This document shows positions 42,489 to 51,799 of a DNA stretch of 64,000 bases, piece by piece; within the stretch, counting starts at the first letter, position 1, and the number at the start of each line of letters is the position of its first letter. The notes under the pieces are model-generated. The model did not search any database and was not told where the DNA came from. It was given only the letters and a program-made list of their open reading frames with translations. This stretch comes from Phycisphaerales bacterium UBA7800. GTDB taxonomy: Bacteria > Planctomycetota > Phycisphaerae > Phycisphaerales > Phycisphaeraceae. The stretch covers positions 1 to 64,000 of the forward strand of contig DLCK01000073.1 of NCBI GenBank assembly GCA_002480565.1. Reading direction: 5' to 3'. The position numbers and the translations under genes were made by a program.

Positions 42489-43911
42489 TGCCTCCTGTTA
42501 CCGCTGTGGGCACATAAACAAACGACACGGCAAAGGCGATCTCCGTGTTGTTCTTCGCTGCAGCTTCACGCATGAACAATAGCTTCACATCCCGCAGATC
42601 GGCTCGCTTTTTCATCCGGTCACTGAGCTTGATCACATCATCTTCCGATCGAGCTGAACCATTCATCAAGCCCAACATGTCCGGTCGCAGTGACAGGTTC
42701 GTCGCCCAGATAAATTCGGTACTGCCAAATGCCTTGGCGATACTCCGCTGGCAGGCAAGGTACTTCGGCGTTGTCGAGAACCATGCGTCAGCACGCTGGA
42801 CCAACTTAATACTTGATCGTGCGATACGCGTGCCGTCTTCCAGACTGCTGATCTGCGTGGTCAGTTCCGTGATCCGACTGTTCAGTGAATACAAGTCATA
42901 CCCCAGAAAACCCACAAGCATCACCAACAACACGCCAATCATGATCAGCCGTGTTCGCCAGGGATGTGTGGTCTGCTGTTGTTCGCGATTTGCACGTGGT
43001 GCGGTAAAGTTCAATGGTGCAGCTTTATCACTCACTGCCAACTGACCCAGAGCGATCAGATCATTGCCTGTGGCAGCTTGCTGGGAGCCCGTTGATTGGC
43101 TTGCATGGATTTGCCATTTTCTGGCATCCGTGGGTTTGTCGAACCATTGCACATCACATGGATGATCGACATCCCAGAAGAGTTGGACATTCTGATTTTG
43201 TGCATCAACTGCGTGGATCAATTCGTCCTGTAAAATTTGCTGTCGAACCGTGTCATACAGACGCTGGTGCAGATCGCCGTTGACATGTTCGCCGGAGACC
43301 TGCAATAGATTCATGCCTGCAAAGCGTTTTTGGTTCCAGCAGAAAAGTTCAACCTGATCGTTACGTAGCCATGCTGTGTACTGCCACCGCTTTGAGGAGT
43401 CGGTGTGATACATGTCGTGCAACAGTACCGAAGTTGGCAGGATCGCCTGGACCTTCAAATGTGCTTCATCCAATGCATATTGCAGGGCAGCGACATGTGC
43501 CGACGCCATTGCACCCAATGTCACTGACCACTTGTCTTCATCCACAACGGGAAGCATATAGTCACTGGTAAACGCGCGGTCGGATCGGTTGTAGCGTTGC
43601 TCAGCCTGTAATCCAACAGCGCCTAGCAGTGAGGATTCATCGAGCATTGGCAAACGGATTTCATCAAAGAGACACCACTGTGCCGGGACTCCGACGGTCA
43701 CCTTGTTGCGCGTTAAGCCGTTGGCTTTGAGCAATTTGGTCAGTGAGTTTTCAGGCATTAAGGGTTCTGCCCAAAACGCTGAAAAATCAAACGGCAAATG
43801 CCCTTGACTCGACACACTAACCGACTCCCCGGCGCGACGGACTTTCGCGTATCGGATGCCTTGCCCTGTTAAGCTCAGGACGATTTGATTGGAACTTTTT
43901 AACTGCATCAT
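42472..43911 (-). CDS. GspL-like assembly platform protein
   Basis: The 479-residue protein has an actin-like PilM/GspL cytoplasmic part (IVLSLTGQGIRYAKV, KVTVGVPAQWCLFDEIRLPML), a membrane helix near residue 315-335 (RLIMIGVLLVMLVGFLGYDL), a coiled coil (ELTTQISSLEDGTRIA) and a PilN-like periplasmic domain, the usual GspL plan. It anchors the GspE ATPase to the membrane. It overlaps gspK by four bases (ATGA) and gspM by 17. Confidence 0.82.
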   Translation of the reverse strand: MMQLKSSNQIVLSLTGQGIRYAKVRRAGESVSVSSQGHLPFDFSAFWAEPLMPENSLTKLLKANGLTRNKVTVGVPAQWCLFDEIRLPMLDESSLLGAVGLQAEQRYNRSDRAFTSDYMLPVVDEDKWSVTLGAMASAHVAALQYALDEAHLKVQAILPTSVLLHDMYHTDSSKRWQYTAWLRNDQVELFCWNQKRFAGMNLLQVSGEHVNGDLHQRLYDTVRQQILQDELIHAVDAQNQNVQLFWDVDHPCDVQWFDKPTDARKWQIHASQSTGSQQAATGNDLIALGQLAVSDKAAPLNFTAPRANREQQQTTHPWRTRLIMIGVLLVMLVGFLGYDLYSLNSRITELTTQISSLEDGTRIARSSIKLVQRADAWFSTTPKYLACQRSIAKAFGSTEFIWATNLSLRPDMLGLMNGSARSEDDVIKLSDRMKKRADLRDVKLLFMREAAAKNNTEIAFAVSFVYVPTAVTGGNDESE

Positions 43912-45317
43912 CTGAGACTTTCGTCACTGAGTATTTCTGCTGGATCATCATCTTCAGTCTTTAGCGTCGTCAACACGGTGTAACGCAACGGCCAACCCAG
44001 GTTGGTGATGTCTTGCGCCAAACGGACCTGTGCTTGCTGGCGTGTGTCGATGACGATGTAACGTCTTGCATAGCTTCGTCCCTTGGCGCGAATCACCAAG
44101 GCATCAAAGGCATATTGGCTTGTCGAGGTAGTGATGTAGCTGCCAATGGCGATGGCTTTGGCCTTACCGTCTTCACCAAGTGCTTCGGTGACCCATGCGA
44201 TTGATGCCAGGTCTTCCTCTGTCTTGGAACTGCGGAAATTAATCAGCGTGTCGACATCGGTTTCTTCCAACTCCGGCAAGCACAATAAAACTTTTTTGGC
44301 AGCCGTGTTGATGTTGATCCGACCGGGAACATTGTTGCCGTTGCGATCCGAAAGTTGATTGGCAACCTTGGCAAATTCTTCAGCAGTCATTTGCGACTTG
44401 TAGAAAAAATCGACCATATTGCTAAACGGGCGATTGTTGCGGATGTTGTCCATGACAATCAAGAACCGCCCGTTTTCAAGGTTCTGTTGAATGACGGTTG
44501 AGACATCGCCGAGGTTCTGATTGTTGATATTGGGTTTGGTATTGCCGTCCTCATTTTGGTTGGACTGCACAGAATAGACGGTTACATACGGGAAGATTCC
44601 CGCATCCAATGTGCCGTCAGCATTGTCCGGCGGGTCGGACTCATCGCCGTCGTTTTCGTTGGCATCCAAAACGCCGTTGCGGTTGGAGTCTTCACCGTAA
44701 ATGATCTGTCGCGTGAAGCCTTTGACCAGCAGCAATTCATCGATCGATTCGATCGGCCCGTTCTTGGCGGTGTAGGGTTCTTCGAGCATCAGGTAATACT
44801 CGTCCTCGGCGCCGTTGGTGGTCAGTTCACTGTCCCCATCGCGCCAGTCGATGATGGCAGCAGCCAACTCCTCGGTCATGCCTGGGAGTTTGAGAAGCAT
44901 GTCCTGCGAAGCCGTATTGAGATTGACCTTGGCAGCTTCGTCGATCATGCCGTAGGTGACGCGGTCATCCTGTTCATCGTCAGGGGTGATCAAAACGATC
45001 CAGTCATCACCAATGGCTTGTGGTTCGTCAGCAAGTGTCTGGTCGATGGCTTCGGTGGTCAAGGCTTGTGCATAGGCAATGGAGCCGTTGGCCAACTCAC
45101 GCGATTGGACTTGATAGATGCGGTTGCCGTTGGCCTGGATTTCGACACGCATGGTATGGGCGAAGACCAACGCCATCCCTGCAAGGAGGGTGATGATCCA
45201 GATGGTGACAATGAGAATCGTCCCACGCTCACGCGGTGATCGTATGGTCGCAATAGCTGCGTTACTGCGTGACGCTGAAAAACTTCCAGGAGTTTGGCAA
45301 TTTTCGGGGGTGGTCAT
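43908..45317 (-). CDS. gspK: Minor pseudopilin GspK
   Basis: The 469-residue protein has a prepilin-like start after an unusually long leader of about 30 residues (RERGTILIVTIWIITLLAGMALVFAHTMRVE) and the GspK helix-hairpin-helix/SAM-like region (VNLNTASQDMLLKLPGMTEELAAAIIDWRDGD), then a second INTAAKKVLLCLPELEE stretch. GspK caps the pseudopilus tip with GspI and GspJ. It overlaps gspJ and gspL by four bases each. Confidence 0.9.
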   Translation of the reverse strand: MTTPENCQTPGSFSASRSNAAIATIRSPRERGTILIVTIWIITLLAGMALVFAHTMRVEIQANGNRIYQVQSRELANGSIAYAQALTTEAIDQTLADEPQAIGDDWIVLITPDDEQDDRVTYGMIDEAAKVNLNTASQDMLLKLPGMTEELAAAIIDWRDGDSELTTNGAEDEYYLMLEEPYTAKNGPIESIDELLLVKGFTRQIIYGEDSNRNGVLDANENDGDESDPPDNADGTLDAGIFPYVTVYSVQSNQNEDGNTKPNINNQNLGDVSTVIQQNLENGRFLIVMDNIRNNRPFSNMVDFFYKSQMTAEEFAKVANQLSDRNGNNVPGRININTAAKKVLLCLPELEETDVDTLINFRSSKTEEDLASIAWVTEALGEDGKAKAIAIGSYITTSTSQYAFDALVIRAKGRSYARRYIVIDTRQQAQVRLAQDITNLGWPLRYTVLTTLKTEDDDPAEILSDESLR

Positions 45318-46024
45318 CTTTCACCTCCGATCCCGCGTCCGTTGGATTGAGCAGTGGTGCTGACGATGCGATACAACCGTGCGATTTGCGGTGCTTGTTC
45401 CTGTGCTTCATCATCGTCTGGTGTATCGGATTGGAGCTGGATGGTGATTTCGATGAGCAGGGGTAATGGTTCTTCGGTGGTCGAACCATCCCATGTGTCA
45501 TACCAGTCGCTGCCGTCGTAAAAGCTCATGGTCATTGACTGTACGTCCCGGCAGAGGACTTGTTCCGTCGGCTCAAGAACCTGCGTGGAGAGCAGGTTGG
45601 TGGTCGTGCGTTTGACGAGTATCGGATGCGTGTAACCTTCACGCGTGGTCAAAGCCAACTCGACTTTACGGATGTCTCCCCGCACCAATGTGCCTACGGG
45701 AAGTTCAACGGGATAGTTGGTGTACCACTGCAGGTAAGGTGTATTGGTCACTGGCGATTCATCGTCGATATCGCAGAACATATTGCCTGCAAAGACTTCG
45801 CCAGGCGGCAAAGCGGACTCCAACTCCATTTGGATATCGTCCATTGCCGTCTGCATGCGAATCAGCACGCCCAACGCGTTATCCACGCGGGCTCGTGATT
45901 TGTAAGCAATGGACAAAGATGCGGTGAGTGATCCGATCAGCGCACCCATCAAAGTCAATGCGAGCATCAGTTCCAGTAGTGAGAATCCACGGCGATGTTT
46001 TACTGCGGCTGATGAGCAGATCAT
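45314..46024 (-). CDS. gspJ: Minor pseudopilin GspJ
   Basis: The 236-residue product has a prepilin motif (RRGFSLLELMLALTLMGALIGSLTASLSIAYKSRA) with an 11-13 residue leader and a C-terminal GspJ-like beta region (VQSMTMSFYDGSDWYDTWDG, then LPLLIEITIQLQ). It forms the tip complex with GspI and GspK. Coupled by four-base overlaps to both neighbours. Confidence 0.87.
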   Translation of the reverse strand: MICSSAAVKHRRGFSLLELMLALTLMGALIGSLTASLSIAYKSRARVDNALGVLIRMQTAMDDIQMELESALPPGEVFAGNMFCDIDDESPVTNTPYLQWYTNYPVELPVGTLVRGDIRKVELALTTREGYTHPILVKRTTTNLLSTQVLEPTEQVLCRDVQSMTMSFYDGSDWYDTWDGSTTEEPLPLLIEITIQLQSDTPDDDEAQEQAPQIARLYRIVSTTAQSNGRGIGGER

Positions 46025-46419
46025 GACGAACTCTCCTCATCTTCGCTGTAGACCAACGTGTCGAGTTGAAGGGATCGCTCTGCATCACGGTAAGTCCATT
46101 TGATCTGTACATGAAGGAGCTTGACGACACTGCCTTGCCAATCTTCGCTCCATGATTCCCATGTGAAACGGGATTGGTTTTCAAACTCGCCTGACTCATC
46201 ACCATCGATCCAGGACTCGGATGCCAGGATTTCACGGAGTTTGTTTTGAGCCAACTCCGAAGCAATGAGCTTGTCGCGTGTGACACTGCCGATTTGCACG
46301 CCAGTCCCAATAGCACCCAATGCCACCGGCAAGACCACTGCGCAGAGCACCAGCGTCGCCAACAACTCAATGAGTGTGAAGGCTTGGCAGCGACCGGGAT
46401 GTTTGCAGTGGGGTGTCAT
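46021..46419 (-). CDS. gspI: Minor pseudopilin GspI
   Basis: The 132-residue product has a prepilin motif (QAFTLIELLATLVLCAVVLPVALGAIGTGVQIG), the conserved ASELAQNKLREIL helix typical of GspI and a short beta domain. It precedes gspJ with a four-base overlap and follows gspH by two bases. Confidence 0.88.
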   Translation of the reverse strand: MTPHCKHPGRCQAFTLIELLATLVLCAVVLPVALGAIGTGVQIGSVTRDKLIASELAQNKLREILASESWIDGDESGEFENQSRFTWESWSEDWQGSVVKLLHVQIKWTYRDAERSLQLDTLVYSEDEESSS

Positions 46420-46421
46420 GA

Positions 46422-47039
46422 TTAATCGATGTTCTTTTTTTCGTCTTCTTGGATACTGCTAAGCGCATAGAGTTCGCTACTGGTGAGTGATCGCAGGACG
46501 TAGCCTTTGTCTTCGTCCTGTCCTTTGAGTGTGATCTTGCCTGGGGTGACGGTTCCTTGTGGTTTGAAAATCAGGTAAATCGGGTCGTTCTGTTCGACGT
46601 CTGCTTCAAAGGTCAGTTCCACAGTGTCGGGCCATGTGAAGGTCTGCCCAAGCGAATCGCCCAGTGAGACATATTGGCCGTCGACCTGTTGCTGGAGAAT
46701 GTATTGGCGATCTGCAAGGTTGAATGTCAGGCGATGGGTGATCCCCTGCGTGACAGCTTGACTTCGTGCGTGACGCATCAATGCCATTAGATGCAACGCC
46801 TTTTCGTGGGTTTGATGTGCAAAGAAAAAACCACGCAGGTTGGGTGCCAACATCCCAAGGACAGTGGAAAGGATCACCAGCACGACGATGAGTTCGAAGA
46901 ACGAAAATCCGTTATGGCGAACTTTGCCATGCTTTGAACCACAGAGACGTCCCGTTGCAAGACAACATGCCCATGCATCGCCACTGTGCATGGAGCTAGG
47001 TGTTGCCGGACTTTGAGTTTTGGTGTCTCTGTGGTTCAT
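46422..47039 (-). CDS. gspH: Minor pseudopilin GspH with atypical leader
   Basis: The mature part is a GspH-like pseudopilin (NGFSFFELIVVLVILSTVLGMLAPNLRG, then AVTQGITHRLTFNL). The open frame begins at 47039 and would give a leader of about 45 residues (MNHRDTKTQ...); starting at ATG 46991 still leaves about 29. The DNA of this leader lies in a 13-bp-arm inverted repeat (46936-47037) of the GTCTCTGTGG family, so an inserted repeat seems to have rewritten the gene start. Neither start has a good ribosome site. The gene otherwise fits the operon order. Confidence 0.82.
   Translation of the reverse strand: MNHRDTKTQSPATPSSMHSGDAWACCLATGRLCGSKHGKVRHNGFSFFELIVVLVILSTVLGMLAPNLRGFFFAHQTHEKALHLMALMRHARSQAVTQGITHRLTFNLADRQYILQQQVDGQYVSLGDSLGQTFTWPDTVELTFEADVEQNDPIYLIFKPQGTVTPGKITLKGQDEDKGYVLRSLTSSELYALSSIQEDEKKNID
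46936..47037. repeat. Inverted repeat of the CACAGAGAC family inside gspH
   Basis: GAACCACAGAGAC (46936-46948) and GTCTCTGTGGTTC (47025-47037) are exact inverse 13-mers with a 76-bp loop. The same CACAGAGAC word ends the palindrome at 61.3-62.0 kb. The repeat covers the region encoding the gspH leader. Confidence 0.75.
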
Positions 47040-47063
47040 GGCTTGGTTTTGTTGATTCAGTGC

Positions 47064-47510
47064 TTATTCGTCTTCTGCCCAGTTGGCTACATCGTCATCA
47101 CCACCTTGCTTGCCATCGGGTCCATAGGAGTAGATGTCATAGCTGGAGGTGTTGTTTTTACCCGGTTGTTCGTAGATGTATGCATTGCCCCAGGGGTCTT
47201 TGGGGAGGGTCAGTTTCTTGGGGTACGGCCCCTGCCAGCCGGTGACATTGCTGGGTTCTTCGATCAATGCCTGGAGTCCTTCATCGGACGTGGGCAGGCG
47301 ACCGGTGTCGATTTCAAAAGCATCGAGCATCAGTTCCAGTTGCGCGATATCCGTCTTGGCTGCGGTGACGCGAGCCTGCTTGGAACGTGATGTAAATCGC
47401 GGGGCGATGATGGCGGTGAGTGTCGCCAGGATCACCAATACCAAGAGCAATTCGATAAGTGAAAAGCCTCTGGGTGCATTGCGATGGTTTTTGTGTGCGT
47501 ATGTGTTCAT
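47064..47510 (-). CDS. gspG: Major pseudopilin GspG
   Basis: The 148-residue product has a prepilin leader of 14-15 residues, RGFSLIELLLVLVILATLTAIIAPRF, the GspG helix (TDIAQLELMLDAFEIDTGRLPTSDEGLQALI) and the conserved C-terminal WGNAYIYEQPG and DIYSYGPDGKQGGD loop that binds calcium. It is the main pseudopilus subunit. The gap to gspF contains heptamer repeats. Confidence 0.96.
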   Translation of the reverse strand: MNTYAHKNHRNAPRGFSLIELLLVLVILATLTAIIAPRFTSRSKQARVTAAKTDIAQLELMLDAFEIDTGRLPTSDEGLQALIEEPSNVTGWQGPYPKKLTLPKDPWGNAYIYEQPGKNNTSSYDIYSYGPDGKQGGDDDVANWAEDE

Positions 47511-47519
47511 GTTATTTGC

Positions 47520-47572
47520 CTTTTTACTAATCCCTATTCACTATTCACTAATCCCTGATTCACTACTGAACA
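47520..47572. repeat. Degenerate heptamer repeats between gspF and gspG
   Basis: CTAATCC-CTATTCA-CTATTCA-CTAATCC-CTGATTCA-CTACTG (47527-47570) repeats every 7 bp and reaches into the gspF 3' end. It is another member of the heptamer family, here inside a transcribed operon. Confidence 0.6.
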
Positions 47573-48786
47573 AGGTCTTGTAATTCGAAGACCGGCAGGA
47601 GCATGCCGATGACCACGATGCCGACGATCGCGCCCATGATCAGGAGCATCATTGGTTCCATAAGAGCAACGAGTGTCCGCAGGTAGCGGTCGAGTAATTT
47701 TTGATACGTCTCAGATAGGCGGACGAGTTCTTTATCCAGTCTGCCGGACTCTTCTGCGACGCTGATCATCTCGATGACGGATTGGGGGAAGAGTGTCGGG
47801 CAGTTTTTGAGACTTGCTGCCAGGGCGGTACCCATCTGGACTTGTTCGATGGAGTAGTTCACTGCATCGGAGAGTGTTTGATTGCCGATGGCTTTGCGTG
47901 CGACTTTCAGTGAGTTGACCAGCGGGACACCTGCTGCGAGCAGCGTGCCCAGCATTTGGCAGAATCGGACCATGGCCAGTTGAGCGATGACCTTGCCGAT
48001 GCCAGGGATTTTCAAGATCAGCTTTTCGATCATGCGTCGGCCCGTATCAGTTTTCCATGTCCGTTGGATGCCGATGATTAATAGCAGAATGCCGACGATG
48101 ATCATCAATCCGTATTGGATCAACCCGTTACTCAAGGCCACGATCTGTCGGGTAAGCCAAGGCAGTTGCCCCCCAAAGTCCGCGAAAATAGAGGTAAATC
48201 GCGGGATGAAGAACGTCAGCAGAAAAATCATCACGCCCGACGCGACGGTTGCCAGGACGACCGGGTAGATCAATGCGCCTTTGACGCGACCGACAAGTTC
48301 CTGTTCGCGGTTACGCAGTTCGGCGATCTGGTTTAGCACTTCGTCGAGGAATCCGCCGGTCTCTCCTGCATGCACCATCGCCACATACACATCGGAAAAC
48401 GTGCGTGGCCATCGCGCCATGGCATCGGCTAAGGACATCCCGCCGACGACATCATCATGGATGGCGCGAAATTGTTTGGTCGTCCCCATGCGTGAACTTT
48501 CACGGACGATGATCTGCAAGGCTTTACTCAGTGAGACGCCTGCGGTGAGCAGGTTGGCCAGTTCACGTGTGAAGCGTTCAAGGTCTGCGCTACTCACACG
48601 CGAGTTGGTTTTGGGGGCAAAGTCGGCTGCGGTTTTGCCAGCCAATTCTGCCGGATCGTTCAGGGCGATGGGGGTCAAGCCCAAGGCGTCGAGTTGCTGC
48701 ATGGCTGCTGCGCGCGTCGCTGCCTGGATGGAGCCTTGGGTGATGGCACCTTTGGGGTCGGTTGCTTTGTATGCGTAGGTTTGCAT
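47563..48786 (-). CDS. gspF: Type II secretion platform protein GspF
   Basis: The 407-residue inner-membrane protein has two repeated GspF domains (RFTRELANLLTAGVSLSKALQII; RFCQMLGTLLAAGVPLVNSLKVARKAIGN) and three membrane helices, with ending VVIGMLLPVFELQDLV typical of the family. It links GspE with pseudopilus assembly. Six bases separate it from gspE. Its final codons lie in the heptamer tract. Confidence 0.95.
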   Translation of the reverse strand: MQTYAYKATDPKGAITQGSIQAATRAAAMQQLDALGLTPIALNDPAELAGKTAADFAPKTNSRVSSADLERFTRELANLLTAGVSLSKALQIIVRESSRMGTTKQFRAIHDDVVGGMSLADAMARWPRTFSDVYVAMVHAGETGGFLDEVLNQIAELRNREQELVGRVKGALIYPVVLATVASGVMIFLLTFFIPRFTSIFADFGGQLPWLTRQIVALSNGLIQYGLMIIVGILLLIIGIQRTWKTDTGRRMIEKLILKIPGIGKVIAQLAMVRFCQMLGTLLAAGVPLVNSLKVARKAIGNQTLSDAVNYSIEQVQMGTALAASLKNCPTLFPQSVIEMISVAEESGRLDKELVRLSETYQKLLDRYLRTLVALMEPMMLLIMGAIVGIVVIGMLLPVFELQDLVQ

Positions 48787-48792
48787 ATAGGC

Positions 48793-50517
48793 TTACGACT
48801 CCGATCCAGTATTTTGCGTGCGGGCAAAGTCGTTGCGTTCATCTTTGGTGACGCGAAGAACTTCCTCGACGGTGGTGGTGCCTGACTGCACATGTCGCCA
48901 ACCATCTTCACGGAGATTCCGAGCGCCTTGTAGAGCCACTTCACGTCGGATCACGTCCGCACTGGTACGTTCAAGAATCAGCGTTCGGATCGGCCCGGTG
49001 ATGGTCATCATTTCACAGATAACCGTTCGCCCGCGATAGCCGGTGTTCTGACATTTGCTGCACCCACGCCCACGGTAGAGTGTGTCGGGCAGCTTCACAC
49101 CAAGATCCAACTCCGTGGCCTTGCGATCCTGCGGCTGGTAGGTTTCCTTGCAGTTGTCACAGATGCGTCGAACCAATCGTTGAGCCATGACGGCTTCAAG
49201 CGACGATGCGACAAGGTAGGGTTCAACCTGCATGTCGATAAGTCGCGTGATGGCTGAGGGCGAGTCATTGGTGTGAAGCGTTGAAAAAACCATGTGACCG
49301 GTGAGAGAAGCCTGGACGGCGATCTGTGCGGTTTCACTGTCACGAATTTCGCCGATGAGCACCACGTCCGGGTCATGGCGGAGAATCGCACGGAGGCCTT
49401 TTGCAAAGGTCATGCCCGCACGCGTTGCAACCTGAATCTGGTTAATGCCTCGCAGTTGGTATTCAATGGGGTCTTCGATGGTGATGATCTTGCGATCCAC
49501 ATCATTGATCCGAGACAAGGCAGCATAGAGTGTCGTCGTTTTACCTGAACCCGTCGGGCCGGTGACGAGAACGATGCCATGAGGCAAGGCCAAAATCCGG
49601 TCGAGTTTATCCTGGTCGTCTTTTGCAATGCCCAGTTGTTCCAACCCCAGCAGGGCGGAACTGCGATCCAGTAAACGCAGCACGACGGCTTCGCCATAGA
49701 GCATGGGGATCACGGAGACGCGGACGTCGATTTCACGTTCGTTGATTTTGAGTTTGATTCGACCGTCCTGCGGGACGCGTTTTTCAGCAATGTCCATGTG
49801 ACTGAGAATTTTGAGTCGTGAGACGATAGCTGCCTGAAAGCGTTTGACTTCCGCGGGGAGGGAGGCTTCCTGCAACACGCCGTCGATGCGATAGCGCACG
49901 CGGAGTTCTTCTTCGAAGGGTTCGATATGTACGTCCGTCGCCCGACGTTCAATGGCTTCAGAGAGGACTTGGTTGACCAGTCGGATGATTGATGCGTCGC
50001 CTGCTTCGTCTGCCAGATCGACATTGTCATCGTTGTCCTGATCGTCGATGACCTGAATGCCGTCTTTATCCGCCACGAGGGATTGGACGGTATCAGCACC
50101 GACACCCAGGTGTGCTTTGAGACAGCGTTGGATGGCAGATAAGGGCGCGATGACCGGGCTGATGGTCATGCCGGTGGCCATGCGCAGTTCATCCATGCCG
50201 GATCGGTTGGAGATGAATGCGGTGGCAACGCGGAGTTGGCCGTTGACAATTTCAAGTGGCAGAATGTTGTTGGCAAGCAGAACTCTGGCGGGACACTTTT
50301 TGAGCAGTTGTTTGTCGGGCAGGTAATTTGCCAATTCAGTGGTGGGCAGGTCGAACCATGCGCCGAAGTTTTCGACACACTGGATTTCCGAGAGTGTGCC
50401 GGATTCGAGCAGCGCGCGGTCCAAAGGAATCCCCTGGCCCAGCAGGTCATTAACCTGCCGGGCCGCGGATTCATCCAGTTGACACTGGTTTACCAGCTCG
50501 AGTAGTTTTTGGTGCAT
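48793..50517 (-). CDS. gspE: Type II secretion ATPase GspE
   Basis: The 574-residue protein has an N-terminal N1E-like region, Walker A (VTGPTGSGKTTTLYAAL), Walker B with the Asp-box (RDSETAQIAVQASLTGH) and the zinc-binding tetracysteine loop (CDNC then CSKC about 30 residues later). It powers pseudopilus assembly. It is the first gene of the secretion operon; 117 bp without a clear terminator separate it from the upstream exported protein gene. Confidence 0.96.
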   Translation of the reverse strand: MHQKLLELVNQCQLDESAARQVNDLLGQGIPLDRALLESGTLSEIQCVENFGAWFDLPTTELANYLPDKQLLKKCPARVLLANNILPLEIVNGQLRVATAFISNRSGMDELRMATGMTISPVIAPLSAIQRCLKAHLGVGADTVQSLVADKDGIQVIDDQDNDDNVDLADEAGDASIIRLVNQVLSEAIERRATDVHIEPFEEELRVRYRIDGVLQEASLPAEVKRFQAAIVSRLKILSHMDIAEKRVPQDGRIKLKINEREIDVRVSVIPMLYGEAVVLRLLDRSSALLGLEQLGIAKDDQDKLDRILALPHGIVLVTGPTGSGKTTTLYAALSRINDVDRKIITIEDPIEYQLRGINQIQVATRAGMTFAKGLRAILRHDPDVVLIGEIRDSETAQIAVQASLTGHMVFSTLHTNDSPSAITRLIDMQVEPYLVASSLEAVMAQRLVRRICDNCKETYQPQDRKATELDLGVKLPDTLYRGRGCSKCQNTGYRGRTVICEMMTITGPIRTLILERTSADVIRREVALQGARNLREDGWRHVQSGTTTVEEVLRVTKDERNDFARTQNTGSES

Positions 50518-50634
50518 GATGCCTCACCCCAGGCGAAAAAATAATGCGTTGTTAGGTTGTATTGAGACTAAACGCCACGGTCCCGTTTCCGAGGCCATGG
50601 CGGGGGTTGATCGGGCGGATGTATCGTTGATGGG

Positions 50635-51174
50635 TTATTCAAGAATGCCCATGGTGACCAGACGCGCTTCCTGATTGATGGTCAGCAGTTCACGCAGTTC
50701 GTTACGTGACGCGGTGAGTTGTGCTTCAGCTGCGGTGCGAGCGGCGCGGTAGGCATCGAGCTTGGCCTTGATCTGTTCAGCGGTGGCACCTTCTTTTTCA
50801 AGGATGTCATTTAGATCCTTGGAAGACTGTTGGATCGGGGTGAGGGTGCGTTCGGATTGGTTGTCGTCATCGCCACCACGGTTACGACGACCACCCCATC
50901 CCCGCATGGAACCGGCTCGGCTGGCGCGCTGCAACTCGGTGACTTTTTGGATACGCGGTTGAAGGACGGACCATTCCTCGTCGGTGACTTTCAATGAATC
51001 TTTAAGACGGTCATTCATGCGCTTTTCAAACTCGGCGCGACGGGATTCCCAGTTGCCACGGTTGTTGTCTCCACCTGGACGTTCAGGTCTGTCCTGGGCT
51101 TGGATACCCATGGTTAAAGCCAGAACGGACATCAGAGCACAAAGCGACAGGGCGGTGAATTTGGACTTGCTCAT
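50635..51174 (-). CDS. Exported Spy/LTxxQ-like protein
   Basis: The ATG at 51174 with a GGAGA ribosome site gives 179 residues with a signal peptide (FTALSLCALMSVLALTMGIQAQ) and a helical charged body (DSLKVTDEEWSVLQPRIQKVTEL, ILEKEGATAEQIKAKLDAYRAARTAAEAQL). The pattern matches periplasmic Spy/CpxP-like chaperone or metal-sensing proteins. It follows a second such protein in the sigma/anti-sigma operon. Function in envelope stress is inferred. Confidence 0.75.
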   Translation of the reverse strand: MSKSKFTALSLCALMSVLALTMGIQAQDRPERPGGDNNRGNWESRRAEFEKRMNDRLKDSLKVTDEEWSVLQPRIQKVTELQRASRAGSMRGWGGRRNRGGDDDNQSERTLTPIQQSSKDLNDILEKEGATAEQIKAKLDAYRAARTAAEAQLTASRNELRELLTINQEARLVTMGILE

Positions 51175-51226
51175 TGTGTTTCTCCATTGGAAGTTGAGCG
51201 GTTGATGTTGGTACAGATTGACAGTG

Positions 51227-51799
51227 TTAATCCTGATCCGCGATAGGTGGTTCAGGAACATCGGTCTGATCCTCAGAGGCAGGGCCTTCTCCGGGGGCGC
51301 CTTTCGGAGAATGGTTGTCGGGTCTGCGATCAGGCTTATGGTCATAGTGCGGTTTACGCCAACCGTCTTTACGGTCGGGACGCATTTTGTCGTAGAGTTC
51401 AAGCTGTTTGGGAGTGAGGATTTTGCGTGTTTGTGCCACGGCATTATCAATGGCATCACGACGCGACTGACGGAGTTTGTTGAACTGGTCTTTGTAGGTG
51501 TCGATGATGGCTTGGTATTCGACCATTTGACTGGTGCCCAACAGGGCATTGATCGCTGCGTCACGTTGGTCACGAAGTTCCTTGTAATCGCTGCGACCGT
51601 TTTTATCTCGCTTCATGGCATTGGACCAGATGGATTTCATCTGGGTTTGCTGTTGGGCAGTGAGGTCAAGTTTTTCAGCAAGAAACGCACCAAAATCCTT
51701 AGGTGGTTTGTGGTGTTGGCGAGAGACTGTCCCGACGGTGACGCCTGCTGCAAAGACCAATACAAAGGCAAGCGAAAGCATGACGGAGGTTTTTTTCAT
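51227..51799 (-). CDS. Membrane-anchored Spy/CpxP-like protein
   Basis: The 190-residue protein has an N-terminal signal/anchor (KKTSVMLSLAFVLVFAAGVTVGT), an LTAQQQTQMKSIW helix of the LTxxQ type, a helical body (KDQFNKLRQSRRDAIDNAVAQTRKILTPKQLELYDKM) and a Pro/Asp-rich tail. The second LTPKQ completes the usual pair. It overlaps the anti-sigma gene by four bases. Known family members bind unfolded proteins or metal and feed into stress responses. Confidence 0.8.
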   Translation of the reverse strand: MKKTSVMLSLAFVLVFAAGVTVGTVSRQHHKPPKDFGAFLAEKLDLTAQQQTQMKSIWSNAMKRDKNGRSDYKELRDQRDAAINALLGTSQMVEYQAIIDTYKDQFNKLRQSRRDAIDNAVAQTRKILTPKQLELYDKMRPDRKDGWRKPHYDHKPDRRPDNHSPKGAPGEGPASEDQTDVPEPPIADQD

